Shown here in pieces: positions 25,084-39,300 of a stretch of DNA of 64,000 bases (position 1 is its first letter; each line of letters opens with the position of its first letter). The position numbers and the translations under genes are program-made. The notes below the pieces were generated by a model, which ran no database searches, was not told the origin of the DNA, and saw only the letters and a list, made by a program, of their open reading frames with translations. The stretch is taken from NCBI GenBank assembly GCA_017311185.1, contig JAESUZ010001069.1:690501-754500 (forward strand), in the 5' to 3' direction. This stretch comes from Proteles cristata cristata (taxonomy: Eukaryota > Chordata > Mammalia > Carnivora > Hyaenidae).

Positions 25084-25445
25084 GTTTTGTAAAGCCTTTG
25101 TTTCTCTTGGTATCAAGGTCATGGTGGCCTCATAAAATGAATTTTGTAGCTTTCCTTTCTGTTCTTTTTTGGAATAGTTTTGAGAGGGATAAGTATTAAC
25201 TCTTTTTTACATGTTTGTTTGAATTCACCTGTGAAGCCATTTGATCCTGGGCTTTAGTGTATGCTGATGTTTATTGTCTGTTTTATTTTTTATTATCAAA
25301 TTTATTTTTATTATCAAATCATCAAATGTGTTACTAGTAATGGGTCTGTTCATAATTCATATTTCTTCCTGATTCGGTGTTGGAAGATTGTATGCTTCTA
25401 GGAACTTATTTTTTCTAGATTATCCAATTTGTTATATACTTTTTC

Positions 25446-25667
25446 TTTTTCTTTTTTTTTAATATTTTTATTTATTTCTAGGAGAGAGAGAGAGACAGCG
25501 TGAGCACGGGAGGGTCAGAGAGAGAGGGAGTCACAGACTGAAACAGGCTTCAGGCTCTGAGCTGGCAGTCAGCACAGAGCCTGACGCGGGGCCTAAACCC
25601 ACGAACCGCGAGATCATGACCTAAGCGAAAGTCGGACGCTTAACCGACTAAGCCACCCAGGCGCCCA
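25446..25667 (-). mobile_element. Young SINEC copy in antisense L1
   Basis: Near-consensus antisense copy ending GACTAAGCCACCCAGGCGCC. A 14-bp duplication TTATATACTTTTTC flanks it (25432-25445 and 25668-25681). Confidence 0.95.
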
Positions 25668-26907
25668 TTATATACTTTTTCACAGTGATCTCTTATAATT
25701 TCTTGTATTTCTGTGGTGTTAGGTGTAACTTCTCCTTTCTTATTCCTGATTTTATTTATTTGAGTTCTCTTTCTTTATTTCTTTATTAGTCTGGTTAAAG
25801 GTTTATACATTTTGTTCATCTTTCAAAGAATCAGCTTTTGGTTTATCTTTTCAAAGAATTAACTCATTTAAAAGATTGGCTTTTGATCTTTTCTAATTCT
25901 TTTAATTCTCTCATTTATCTCCTTTCTAATCTTTGTGATTTCCTTCCTTCTACTAAATCTGGGCTTTGTTATTCTTTTTTAGTTCTCTTTGTGAATGGAT
26001 AGATTGAGTTTTTTTTTCATTTTTGGAAAGAGGCCTTTATGGCTATAAACTTTCCCCTTAGAACTGCTTTTGCTGTATCCCAAAGACTTTGAACGATTGT
26101 ATTTTTATTTTTAATTGTCTCCAGGTATTTTATAAATGTTCCCTTTGATTTCTTCATTAATCCATTAATTGTTTAGTAACAGGTTATTTAGCCACCACTT
26201 ATTTATGTTTCTTCTAGGTTGGTTTTTTTTTCCCTTGTAATTGATTTTTAGTTTCAAACCACTATGGTCAGAATAGATGCTTGATATGATTTTAATTTTG
26301 AATTTATTGAGACTTGTTTTATGGCCTATCATGTGATCTATTTTGGAGAATGCTCCATGTGCACATGGAAAGAATGTGCATTTTGCTGTTTTTTGGTGGG
26401 ATGTTCTGTAAGTATCGGTTAAGTCCTTCCAATCTAGGTGTTGTTCAAGGCCACTATTTTTTTTTTTTTTTACTGATTTTGTATCTAGATGATTTATCCC
26501 ATTTAATGTAAGTGGTTGTTAAAGGCCCCTAATATTACTGTGTTATTGTAAATTTCTGCCTTTTGACTGTAACATTTGCTTTATACATTTAGGTACTTCT
26601 GTGTTGGGTATATAGATATTTATAATTGTTATATCCCTTTGTTGAATTGATCCCTTTATCATATGTAACTATCTTTTTTGTCTTTTGTTATGGTCTTTGT
26701 TTTAATGTATATGTAATCTGAGTGTTGCCACCCCACCTTTTTTTTCATTTCCATTCAAATGGAATGCCTTTTTCCATCCCTGTATGTATCTTTAGGTCTG
26801 AAATGAGTCTTTAAGCAACATTAGCTGAATCTTTTTTTTAATCCATTCAGCTACCTTATATATTTTGATAGGAGCATTTAGTCCATTTATATTTAAAGTA
26901 ATATTTT

Positions 26908-27031
26908 TTTAAGTAGGCTTCACACCCAGCATGGAGACAAATACAAGGCTTGAACTCATGACCCTGAAATCAAGACCTGAGCTGAGATCAACAGTCAGTC
27001 ACTCAACTGTCTGAGCTACCCAGGAGCCCCC
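26908..27031 (-). mobile_element. SINEC fragment, old
   Basis: Antisense tRNA-like half only: GCTTGAACTCATGACC, CTGAGCTGAGATCAACAGTC and CTGAGCTACCCAGGAGCCCC. The AG-rich segment is missing. Confidence 0.8.
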
Positions 27032-27176
27032 TCTTTAATTTCCTTTCACCTCCAGGCCCTACAGGAAGTTGACCCTACTAATTTTCAAAGTCAGTCGATA
27101 TGGGGACAACCCTTCGAAGTAGTGGCCTTCAGGACTCGGGGTGCCCAGTATGGGATTTTATCACCTTGCTCCTCTG

Positions 27177-27245
27177 TTCTTATGATATTACTCCTCTTTT
27201 CAGGTAGTCCATTCTTATGATATTACTCCTCTTTTCAGGTAGTCC
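27177..27245 (+). repeat. Two-copy tandem duplication, 35-bp period
   Basis: The unit from TTCTTATGATATTACTCC to CAGGTAGTCC is present twice, at 27177-27211 and 27212-27245, with no mismatch seen over the shared 34 bases. It lies in the L1 5' leader. Confidence 0.93.
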
Positions 27246-27547
27246 CACTCAGAATTTGGTTCTTGATCTCATCTCTATCCCAAAGAAGGCCAAAGTGGCC
27301 TTCTCTCTAAATCTAGCTATGAAAGATCTATTCTGCCAGTCTTCAGATCATTTTCAAAGTGAGTTGCAATACTATAGTTGTTGCCTTGTTGTGTCTGTAG
27401 GAGGAGGTGAACCCAGGATTCTCCTACTTGGCCATCTTTCTGTCTTCCTTTCCCAATTATCATCTTAAGGTGTATGCCACAGAAATGACGAAGTTTCCTT
27501 TTGAATTGCATTATAATGAACTCTCATCAGATCCTTAACCATAGCCA

Positions 27548-27650
27548 TTCTTTTTTTTCTTTTAAGTTTATTTATTTATCTTGAGAGTGAGAGAGAGAGT
27601 GAAGGAGGGGCTTGTGCGTGTGGAGCAGAGGGTGGAAGGCACAAGAGGAA
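27548..27650 (-). mobile_element. SINEC 3' fragment, antisense
   Basis: Only the antisense tail and AG-rich segment remain (TTTAAGTTTATTTATTTATC, then GAGAGAGAG). The tRNA-like half is absent. Confidence 0.65.
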
Positions 27651-29108
27651 CATTTTTCCATAGCCATTGACTTGGAAAGCAGAAGGTGCTGAATTTCCTG
27701 AGTTCTTGCAACAAACGGGGCTTAAAGCCTGGAGATTTTAGGGTCACTGGGTTTGGCTGGGATAGAGCCTGGAAGGCACTGCCTTACTTCTGGAGAGAAG
27801 GCAGAAAAACAACCCATTATAAGATAACATGGAAACAGCGAGATGAATAGTAACTGGACACATGGTGAGGAGAATATTTGCTTTTCTTGGAGCTTGTATC
27901 TGAGAGGCAGTGTTTATGGAGACACCTGTCTGGGAGAACGGAGTTGGCCTGCACCATTCTCCTCTCTTTTCCCTCAGCATAAACACAGAGCCACCTCCAT
28001 GAAGCAGCACACAGTAAGAAGACAATGGCTGCCTAACTTGCATACACCAAGTCACACCCCCATGTGCTCTGGTATAACCCCACTACCTAGTCATGCTTGC
28101 CTCAGTCCCGGTGTGGGGGTTCCCTCCCCTAGAAGGCCAGCACAGGTCCCTTCCCACAGTCCATCGCCTGACAAGAGATTTCTGAAGGGCCCTGTTCCTA
28201 AGAGGTACTGACAGGTCTCATTTCATAAGTAGACCAGAGCACACCTCGTTAAAATTCACCACTTTCAGACTAGGGATGAAACACTGTCAACATCACTCTA
28301 GGAGAGCCTCTTCAGAGGACTGGCCTGAAGGATAGAGCAGCCTGAACAGAACAGCACAGTGCATGGAGCACACACAGAAGGCACTCCCTGAACCACCGGG
28401 CCCTGGGCACTCCATGACCTCTTCTTCATAAGGCCGTTACTTTGAGGAGCAAAAGAAGACATCTGGAGTTTCTAATACACAGAAGCAGCCAGATACTTAG
28501 ACATATGAAATGACACAGGAATCTATTCCAAAGAAAGAAAAAGATAAGGTCATGGCCAGAGATCTACACTAAACAGATATAAGTAACATACCTGATGGAG
28601 AATTTAAAGCAATTGATCATAAGGATACTCACTGGACTTGAAAAAAATGGAAGACATCAGTGAGACCCTTGCTACAGAGATAAAGAATTAGAAAGAAATA
28701 AACAGAGATGAAGAGGCAATAAACAAGATTAGAAACATGCTTGATGCAATCAACAGCAGGCTGGAAGAAACAGAGAAATGAATTAATGACCTAGAACACA
28801 AAGCAATAGAAAGCAAGGAAGGTGAAAAAAAGAGGAAGACAAAATATGCAAAGCAAAAATAAACCTAGGCGACTCAGTGTCTACATCAAATGTAAAAGCA
28901 TTAGTGTTATAGGAGTGCCAGCAGAAGAGAGAGGAAAAAGGTCAGAAAATTTATTTGAAAAAGTCAAAGCTGAAAACTTTCCTAATCTGGGGAAGGAAAC
29001 AGACATCCTGATCCAGAAGGCACAGACACTCCCATCAAAATCAACAAACGCAGAGCAACACCCAGACACTATATTTAATTTTCAAAAAAGACTACAAAAA
29101 TATATCTT

Positions 29109-29323
29109 TTTTTTTTTAATTTATTTCTAGGAGACAGAGAGAGAGAGAGCGTGAGCAGGGGAGGGTCAGAGAGAGAGGGAGTCACAGACTGAAACAGGCT
29201 CCAGGCTCTGAGCTGGCAGTCAGCACAGAGCCCGACGCGGGGCTCGAACCCACGAACCGCGAGATCATGACCTAAGCGAAAGTCGGACGCTTAACCGACT
29301 AAGCCACACAGGCGCCCCAAGAG
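29109..29323 (-). mobile_element. Young SINEC copy inside the old L1 ORF1
   Basis: Near-consensus antisense copy with GACGCGGGGCTCGAACCCAC and CGACTAAGCCACACAGGCGC. A 16-bp duplication TACAAAAATATATCTT flanks it (29093-29108 and 29324-29339). Confidence 0.95.
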
Positions 29324-29727
29324 TACAAAAATATATCTTAAAAGCAGCAACACAAAAGAAATCATTGACTTAGAAGTGCAGGCTAATAAAGCTAGCTGGA
29401 GATTTCTCAACAGAAATGTAACAAGCCAGAAGGAAGTGGCATGATATATTCCAAGTACTGGTTAGGAAAAATCTGCAGCCAGAATATTGCATCTAGGAAG
29501 GCTATCATTGAGAATGAAACAAAAACTAAAAGTGTTCATGACCACAAATCAGCTCTGTAAGAAACATTAAAGGAGACTCTTTGAGTCAAAAAGAGAGACC
29601 AAAAATGACAATGTAAAGGCAGGAAACACAAAAGCAGTAAAAATGAATATTTCTGTAAAAATTAGTCAAGGAACTCACACGAAAAAATGGGATGTAAAAT
29701 ATAATAATGTACACTTAAAGCATTTTG

Positions 29728-30021
29728 CCATGGCAGAGAAGGACAAATATCATATGTGTGCACGTATAGGAGGATTAGGAGGAACTTAACAGAGGACCAA
29801 GGGGGAGAAGAAGGGCGGAAATGGTGGGGGAAAGGGAGAGAGGCCAAACATGAGAGACTCTTGAATGCTGACAAAAACTGAGGACTGGTGGATGTGGGGG
29901 GGAGGAGGGATGGGCATGGAGGAGGACACTTGTGGGGATGACCACTGGGTGTTATGTGGAAACTAATTTGACAATAAACAATTTGTAAAAAATTAAAAAA
30001 AATAAAAAAAAAACAAAAAAA
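29728..30021 (+). mobile_element. 5'-truncated young L1, 3' end only
   Basis: The text matches the 3' end at 17590-17850 (GCACGTATAGGAGGATTAGGA, GAGAGGCCAAACATGAGAGA, TGACAATAAACAATTTG) and ends in an A-rich tail. CATTTTG occurs on both sides (29721-29727 and 30022-30028). Confidence 0.88.
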
Positions 30022-33000
30022 CATTTTGGCGTGGAAGGGGAGAGGAGAAAATAATGGACTTCAATGACCATCCATTTAATATAGACTGTTAATTTGCAGA
30101 GGTGGTTTTATACAGACCCAAAAGGAACTATATATCCAAAGCCAAAAAGAAACTTAGAAAGAATAGAGAAAGAAATCCAAATATATCACTAAATAAAATC
30201 AGCAAAACATGAAAGACAGAAAGGATCAGAGAAAGTCTCTAGACACCACCACCAAAGAAGTAATAAATGGAAATAAATATGTATCTATTGATAATTACTC
30301 TGAATGTAAATGGACTAACTGCTTCAGTCAAAAGACATAGGGTGTCACAATGGATAAAAAAGCAAGAACCATCTACATGCCATCTAAAAGAAACTTATTT
30401 ATACCTAAAGTCACTTGCAGACTGGAGGTGAAGAGATGCAGAAACATTTAATTTGTAAATGGATATTAGAAGAAAGCTGGAGCAGCAATACTTAACACTG
30501 GACAAACTAAACTTTACAACAAAATCGATAGTAAGAGACAGAGAAGGGCACTATATTATAATTAAGGGGACAATCCAACAGAAACATATAACAATTGTAA
30601 ATATATATGCTTCCAACATGAAAGCACCCAAATACATAAAATAATAACAAACATAAAAGAATTAACCCATAATAATGCCATTATAGTAGGGGACTTTAGC
30701 ATATCACTTACGTCAATGGACAGATCATCTAAACAGGAAATCAGTAAGGAAATAATGGCTATTTTGAATGCCACACTGGACCAGGTGGACTTAACAGATA
30801 TATTCACAGCATTCCATCCTTACACAGCAGAATACACTTTTTTTTTTCAAGTGAAAATAGGGCATTATACACAATAGATCACATACTGGGTGATAAAACA
30901 GGCCTCAAGAAATACAACAAATGTAAAGTCATACCATGCATATCTGACTACAACACTTGAAGCTAGAAGTCAACTACAAGAAAAAAATCTGGAAAGATCA
31001 CACAACATGAAACGACATGCTACAATGAATGGGTAACCAGGAAATTGAAGAAGATATTAAAAGTTACATGGAAAGAAATGAAAATGAAAACACAACAGTC
31101 CAAAACATTTGGGAAACAGCAAAAGCAGTCTACGAAGGAAGTATCTCAAGATGCAAGTAAAATCCCAACTAAACAACCTAACCTTACACTTAAAGGAGCT
31201 AGAAAAAGAACAGGAGGAATTCTTTCCAGCAAAAGGTAATAAATAATAAAAATTAGAGAGAAATAAATGGTACAGAAACTAAACAAACAATAGAACAGAT
31301 CAATGAAACCAGGAGCTGGTTCTCTGAGAAAAAGAAAAAAAAATTGACAAATGTCTAGCTAGTCTTATTAACAAGAAAAGAGAAAGAACCCAAATAAACA
31401 AATCACAAATGAGAGAGGGGGAAATAACAACATCACAGAAATACAGGCAGTTATAAGAGCATATTATGAAAAACTATATGAATACAAATAGGACTACTTA
31501 GAAGACATAAATTCCTAGAAAAATATAAACTACCCAAACTGAAACAGGAAGAAGACCCGAACAGACTGATACCAGAAAAGAAATGGAAATGGTAACCAAA
31601 TATCTCCCAACAAACCAAAGCCCAGAACTAGATGGCTTTACACGGGAATTCTACCAAACGCTTAAGGAAGAGTTAATACCTGTTCTTCTGAAACTATTCC
31701 AAACAATAGTAAATGAAGAAAAAGTCCTAGATTCATTCTATGAGGACAGCATTACCCTGATACCAAAACCAGATAAAGACCTCCCTAAAAAAGAGAACTA
31801 CAGGTTAATACCCCTGATGGACATAGATGCAAAGATTCTCAATAAAATACTAGCAAACCAAATCCAAAAATGTTTCTAAAAACCATTCATCATGATCAAC
31901 TGGGATTTATTCTTGGGTTGCCAGGATGGTTTAATATTCTCAAATCAATCAGTAAAATAATTAATAAAAGAAAGGATAAAAACCATGCAATCATTTCAGT
32001 AGATGCTAAAAAAGCATTTGACAAAGTACAACATCCATGCATGATAAAAACCCTCAATAAAGTAGGTTTAGGAGGGTCGTCCCTCAACATAATAAAGTTC
32101 ATATGTAAACAATCAACAGCTAATTTCATCCTTGATTGATAAAAACTGAGAATTTTCCTCTACCATCAGGAACAAGACAAGGATGTCCACTCTCACCACT
32201 TTTATTCAACATAGTACTGAACGTTCTAATCACAGTAATAAGACAACATAAAGGACTGAAAGGCATCCAAACAAGCAAGGCAGAAGCCAAACTTTTCACT
32301 ATTTGCAGATGATATGACACTCTAAATAGAAAACCTGAAAGATTCCACCAAAAAATTGCTAGAACTGATACACGAATTTACTAAAGTTACAGAGTGCAAA
32401 GTCAGTGTACATAAATCTGTTGCATTCCTTTACACCAATACTGACAAAGCAGAAAGAGAAATCAAGGAATCAATCCCATTTTACAGTTGCACCAAAATCC
32501 AGAAGACAGTTAGGAATAAACCTAACCAAAGAGGTGAAAGATATGCACTCTGAAAACTATAAAATACTGTTGAAAGAAATTGAAGTGGACACAAAGAAAT
32601 GGAAAGATATTTTATACTCCTGTATTGAAAGAACAAATGCTGTTAAAATGTCTATAATGCCCAAAGCAATCCACACATTTAATGCAATCCTTATAAAAAT
32701 ACCACCAGCATTTTTCACAGAGGTAGAACAAACAATCCTAAAATTAATATGGTACTGAAAATAGCCAAAGCAACATTGAAAAATAAAAGCAAAGCTGGAA
32801 GCATCACAATTCTAGGCTTTAAGTTATATCACAAATCCGTAGTAACCAAAATAGTATGGTACTGCCACAAAATAACACATAAATCAACACAACACAATAG
32901 AAACCCCAGAAGTGAGCCCACAGCTATGTGGTCAACTAATCTTGATCTAAGCACGAAAGAATATCCAACGGGAAAAGCATAGTCTCTTCAACAAATGGTG

Positions 33001-35419
33001 TTGGGGAAACTGGACAGCAACATGCAAAAGAAAGAACTGGACCACTTTCCTACACCACATACAAAAAGCAATTTCAAATGGATTAAAGACCTAAATGTGA
33101 GACCTGAAACAATAAAAGTTCTAGAGAAGAACCATAGGCAGTAATCTTTGTGACATCATCAGTAATGAGTTCTTTCTATGTATATCTCCTGAGACAAAGG
33201 GAACAAAATATCAAATAAACTATAAGGACTACATAAAATAAAAAGCTTCTTCTACACAATGAAGAAAACACTCAGACTACAGAATGGGAGAAGATATTTA
33301 CAAGTGACATACCTGATAAAGGATTAATATCCAAAATCTGTAAAGAGTTTATTAAACTCAACACCCAATATTGAATAACCAAATTAGAAAATGGGCAGAA
33401 GACATGAATTGACATGTTTCAAAAGAAGGCACGTAGATGACCAACAGACACATGAAAAGATGCCCAACATCACTCGTCATCAGGGAAATACAAATCCAAA
33501 TTACAGTATCACTTCACATCTGTCACAGTGGCTAAAATCGACAACACAAGAAACAACAGGTTTTGGCAAGGATGTGGAGAAAGGGCAATATTTTTGTATT
33601 GTTGATGGGAATGCAGACTGGTGAAGCCACTCTGGAGAACATATGGAAGAGCCTTAAAATGTTAAAAATAGAATTACCCTATGCCCTGGCAATTGCACTA
33701 CTAGGTATTTACCCAAAGGATTAAAAAAAAAAAAAAGTGATTCAAAGGGATACAGATGGAGGAGGCAAGATGGTGCAGAAATAGGAAGTTCCCTATTTCC
33801 TGCCCGCATCTCTCAAATAAAGAAGGGCTGAAGCCAAAGGACTCTGAACCACGAGAGGCTGGGAGGAAAAGAGACGAAGTCCACTAAGAAGACAGCCTCA
33901 TAAGTGCGTGATTACAAACTGGGGAAGATAAAAATGGGTCGGGACACAGAGGCATGCAGGGAGGGAGCCCCTCTGTGGAGAGACAAAGGGAAGAGAAAGA
34001 GCGGCTGGGGAATCGTAGAACTGTCCCTGCAGAAGAGAAAAACCTCCACCCGGGAGGGAGAGGGATCCTATCGTCCTATCTCTAACCACAGGGCTTTCAG
34101 AGAGAGAGAGATCCTATCTCTAACTGCGAAGATTTCTTTGGACTGGGTGTCCCAGTCCCAGAAATTCCCTCTGGGATAGATGGTGTGCAAGGGACACAGT
34201 CGGCATCAGGAGGAACTGGTCCCCTACACGATCTCCTGCTACGAGTGCCTCAGCTTGCAGGCTTACATTTCGAGTGGTATCATTAATGTGCACGGAGTAA
34301 GATCCGGAAACAAAGCTGGGTGCGGGACATAGAACACGGCCCACCTTGGCTGCACCTGCAACACAGTGAGACTGGACCCAAAAGAGTGATTTGCAACCCC
34401 TGGTTTGAGAAAGAACTGGGGGGGGGGTCACCAGTTGTCACCCCACAACCACCAAGTCAGGGCCTCAGGGATTGCCCACGGAAAGCACAGTGGAGACAAA
34501 CGTGCCTACACCAAACCCTGCCCATCTTAGTTGGGTAGCTGCTGTGTTCGTTCGTTCGTTCGTTCGTTCGTTCGTTTGTTTCCCCGGAGCCCGGATAGAT
34601 GATACAGAAACAAACAGCTCCCTACCCCAAGACCAGCATTTACACATTGCCGTAATTAAGTCTAGATGATATATTCCTCCTTATCTCATTCTTATCTCTC
34701 CCCTTCTTTGTACTGGGTAGTTTGGTTATAGGTTTGTTTAAACAGGGATATTTAGTCCATTCTCATGATGCATGTTCTACACCTCGATCATTATCTTCCT
34801 TTCTCTCTCTCTGAAATAATCAGACTATACAGTTTGTCTGGGTAACATTATCTTCGTTTGTTGTTATTTTTTTCTCCTCACCTCCTGCTGTATTCTCCTT
34901 TTTCTCTCTCTGAATTAAGCCTTGTAGTCTCTCTGCCTGGCCAATGTTCAATTTCTCTTTCTCCCCACCCCAGTCATTTCTCTCTTTACATATGCTCTTC
35001 CATCAGCACTGCCTCAACCCTGCTCTTTATTTGAGAGCTGAGAGTTCTGATTTTATGCTTTTAGACGGTCCTTTGTCATTTGTTGTTTTCGGTTTTTTTC
35101 CTTTTGGTTTGCTTGTTTGTTTGATTTGTTTGTGTATGCACATGCTTGTTCCCTGTTTGTTTCTCTGTCTGTTTTCCCTCCAGGACTACCTCAATAAACA
35201 AGCCAAAGTACACATGGTGGAGAGTCCCAAATATCACTGTGAGTAGGGAAATAATCAAAGTCCCAACAAGAGAGACCAAGAGATACCATTCAAGGAACAC
35301 TTCCTCAACAGGCAGGCCCTGTATAGTCTACGAGCCTCCATCATAAAGCAGTACTTGCACGTGCAGAACGCATAACAAGCTTTTAAAATTTACAAGAGAC
35401 AGAAAGCTAGCCAAACTGA

Positions 35420-36294
35420 TGAAACAAGAACTCTCCTATAAGGAAATTCCAGGAAGAAGTGACAGCTAAAGAACTGGTCAGAACAAATATAAGCAACATA
35501 ACTGAACAAGAATTTAGAACAGCAGTCATAAAATTAATCGCTGGGCTTGAAAAAGGCAGGGAAGACATCAGAGAAGCTATTGCTACAAAGACTATGGGCC
35601 TTAAAAATAGTTGTGATGAGTTTAAAAAATGCTATAATAAAATGGAGGCGGCCACTGCATGGATTGAAGAGGCAGAGAGGAGGACAGGTGAATTAGGAGA
35701 CACAATTATAGAAAAAGGGGAAGCCGAGAAAAAGAGAGATAAATTGATACAAGAGCATGAAAGGAGAATTCTAGAATTGAGTGATGCGATCAAACAGAAC
35801 AATATCCATAAAATAGGAATTCTAGAGGAAGAAGAAGAGAGAGAAAGGAGCTGAAGGGGTACTTGAACAAATTATAACACAGCACTTCCCCAATCTGGGG
35901 AAGGAAACAAACATTGAAAACAAGAAGCACAGAGACCTCCCGTCAGATGGAACATGAATCGATCTCTGCACGACATATCATAGTGAAATTGGCAAAATAT
36001 AAGGACAAAGAGAGAATTCTGAAAGCAGCTAGGGAGAAAAGGGCCCTAAGATACAAAGGGAAACCTATCAGGATGGTTACAGACCTATCCACTGAAAGTT
36101 GGCAGGCCAGAAAGGAATGGCAGGAAATCTTCAATGTGATGAACAGAAAAAATATGCAGCCAAGAATCCTCTATCCAGCAAGCCTGTCATTCAGAATAGA
36201 AGGAGAGATAAAGGTTTTCCCAAACAAACAAAAATGGAAGGAATTCATCACCACTAAACCAGCCCTACAAGACATCCTAAGGAGGACTCTATGA
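35420..36294 (+). pseudogene. L1 ORF1, broken
   Basis: ORF1 encodes the RNA-binding chaperone of the L1 particle. Coiled-coil text lies at 35459-35854 and the RNA-recognition/C-terminal domain at 35914-36294 (ARHIIVKLAKYKDKERILKA-like start and WQARKEWQEIF near its end). The two halves are in different frames, so at least one frameshift lies between 35830 and 35914. The upstream ATG frame at 35420 meets a stop early. Confidence 0.9.
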
Positions 36295-36341
36295 GGGAAA
36301 TGTTGTGAGGAACACAAGATATCCGACACACCACCGCAAGC

Positions 36342-39300
36342 ATGAATCCTACAGAGAAGACAATGATTCTAAACCCATATTTCTCAATAATAACACTGAA
36401 TACAAATGGTCAAAATGCTCCAATCAAAAGGCATAGGGTATCAGACTGGATTAAAAAAAACACCCCCAAAACCCAAGATTCATCTATTTGCTGTTTACAA
36501 GAGACTCATTTTAGACCCGAGGACACCATCCTATTGAAAGTAAGGGGATGGAGAAATATCTTTCATGATACTGGAAGTCAAAAGAAAGCTGGAGTAGCCA
36601 TACGTACGTCAGACAAACTGGACTTTAAAGTTAAGGCAGTAACAAGAGATAAAGAAGGGCATTATATAATAATTACAGGGTCTATCCATCAGGAAGAGCT
36701 AACAATTATAAACGTCTACACACCAAATTCGGAAGCACCCAAATACATAAAACAATTAATCACACACAAAACCAATCTTATTGATGAGAATGTGCTAATT
36801 AACAGGAGACTTTAATACTCCACTTACAGCAATGGATATATCAACTAGACACAAAATTACTAAAGAAACAATGGACCTGAATGACACATTGGACCTGATG
36901 GATTTGACAGATATATTTAGAACTCTACATCCTGAGGCTATGGAATTCACGATCTTCTCGAGTGCAGATGGCACATTCTCCAATAGATCACATACTGGGT
37001 CATAAAGCAGCCCTCAATAAATATAGAAGAATTGAGATCATACCATGCACAATTTCAGATCACAATGCTATGAAACGTGAAATCAACCATGGGAAAAAAG
37101 TCTGGAACACCTCCAAAAACATGTAGGTTAAAGAACACCCCATTAAAGGATGAATGGGCCAATCATGCATTTAGAGAGGAAATTGAAAAATATGTGGAAA
37201 CAAATGAAAATGAAGATACAACAATCCAAACTCTTTGGGATGTGGCAAAGAGTCCTAAGAGGAAAGTACTTTGCACTCCAGGCCTATTTAAAGAAACTAG
37301 AAAAAGCACAGATACAAAATCTAACAGTATACCTAAAGGAACTAGAAGCAGAGCAGCAAGAGCACCCCAAACCCAGCAGAGGAAGAGAAATAATAAAGAT
37401 CAGGGTAGAAATAAACAATATAGACTCCAAAAAACCAGTTGAACAGATCAATGAAACCAAGAGTTAGTTTTCTTGAAAAATAAACAAAATTGATAAACCT
37501 CTAGCCTGGCTTCTCAAAAAGAAAAGAGAGAGCACCCAAATCGACAAAATCACGAATGAAAATGGATTTATTACAATCAATCCCTCAGAAATACAAGCAG
37601 TTATCAGGGAATACTATGAAAAATTATATGGCAACAAACTGGACTACCTAGAATAAATGGACAAATTCCTACACATCCACACACACTACCAAAATTCAAA
37701 TGGGAAGAGATAGAAAACCTGAACAGACTCATAACTAGTGAAGAAATTGAATCAGTGATCAAAAATCTCCCAACCAACAAGTGCCCTGGGCCACAAGGAT
37801 TCCCTGGGGAATTCTACCAGACTCTTAAATAGGAGTTAATATCCATTTTTCTCGAGCTATTAAAAAAAAAAAAATGGAAGGAAAATTTCCGGACTCATTC
37901 TACAAAGCCAGCATCACTTTGATTCCCAAAAGACAGAGACTCAGAAAAGAGAGAGAGAACTACAGACCAATATCCTTGATGAATATGGATGCAAAACTCC
38001 TCAACAAGATACTAGCAAATCGAGTTCAACAGCATATAAAAAGAATTACCCACCATGATCAAGTGAGATTCATTCCTGGGTTACAGGGCTGGTTCAGTAT
38101 TCACAAATCAATCAATGTGATACATCATATTAACAAAAGAAAAGATAAAAACCATATGATCCTGTCAATACATGCAGGAAAAGCATTTGACAAATATAGC
38201 ATCCTTTCTTAATAAAGACCCTCAAGAAAGTTGGGCTAGAAGGAATTTACTTAAAATTCATAAAAGCCATCTATGGGAAGCCCACAGTTAACATCATCCC
38301 CACTGGGGAAAAACTGAGATCTTTCCCTCTGAGATCAGATACACGACAGGCATGTGCACTCTCACTACTGTTTTTTAACATAGTGCTGGAAGTCCTAGCA
38401 TCAGCCATCAGACAACAAAAGGAAATCAAAGGCATCAGAATTGGCAAAGATGAAGTCAAACTTTCACTTTTCACAGATGACATGATACTCTACATGGAAA
38501 ACCCAGCAGACTCCACAAGAAGCCTACTAGAACTGACTGAACCATGAATACAGCAAAGTTGCAGGGTACAAAATCAATGTGCAGAAATCGGTTGCACTTT
38601 TATACACCAATAATGAAGCAACAGAAGGAGAATTCAAGAAACTGATTCCATTCACAATTACACGCACACACAAAAAAAACATAAAATACCTAGGAGTAAA
38701 CCTAACCAAAGATGTAGAAGATCTGTATGATAAGAACTATAGAGAACTTAGGAAGGAAGTTGAAGAAGACACAAAGAAACGGAAAAACATTCCGTGCTCA
38801 TGGATGAGAAGAATAAATATTATTAAAATACCATTGCTATCCAAAGCAATCTACGTATTCAATGCAATCCCAATCAAAATTATACCAGCTTTCTTCTCAA
38901 AGCTAGCACAAATAATCCTAAAGTTTGCATGGAACCAAAAAAGACGGGAAGCATCACTATCCCAGACATTAGCCCCTACTCCAGAGCTGTAATCATTAAG
39001 ACAGTACGGTACTGGCACAAAAACAGACACATAGACTAAAGGAATAGAATAGAAAACGCAGAATTTGGACCCACAAATGTATGGCCAATTAATCTTTGAC
39101 AAACCAGGAAAGAGTATTCAATGGAAAAAAGACAGGCTCATTAACAAGTGGTGCTGGGAGAACTGGACAGCATTTGCAAAAGAATGAAACTAGACCACTT
39201 TCTTACACCATACACAAAAATAAACTCGAAATGGATGAAGGACCTGAATGTGAGACAGGAAACCATCCAAACCCTAGAGGAGAAAGCAGGAAACAACCTC

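Larger units (their letters stand above)
23758..27445 (-). mobile_element. Old L1, antisense, ORF1 missing, with SINE insertions
   Basis: Reading right to left: a 5' leader (27445 to about 27035; its start reads GAAAGATGGCCAAGTAGGAG), then ORF2 endonuclease (about 26900-26000), ORF2 RT (about 25900-23760). FKDE-like frames such as 24237-24605 are ORF2 pieces. ORF1 is absent. Two SINEs and a CCTT microsatellite interrupt it. Confidence 0.82.
27651..33742 (+). mobile_element. Old, near-full-length L1 carrying later insertions (5' part)
   Basis: A 5' leader (27651-28540), ORF1 remnants (about 28560-29690) and ORF2 (about 30270-33740, including endonuclease and RT text such as 31583-32139) lie in the normal order. 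Frames are broken throughout; the RT frame at 31583-31879 ends in a stop and restarts one frame over. Later insertions sit at 29109 (SINE), 29728 (L1 3' piece) and 33759 (full-size L1). It resumes at 40403. Confidence 0.85.
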
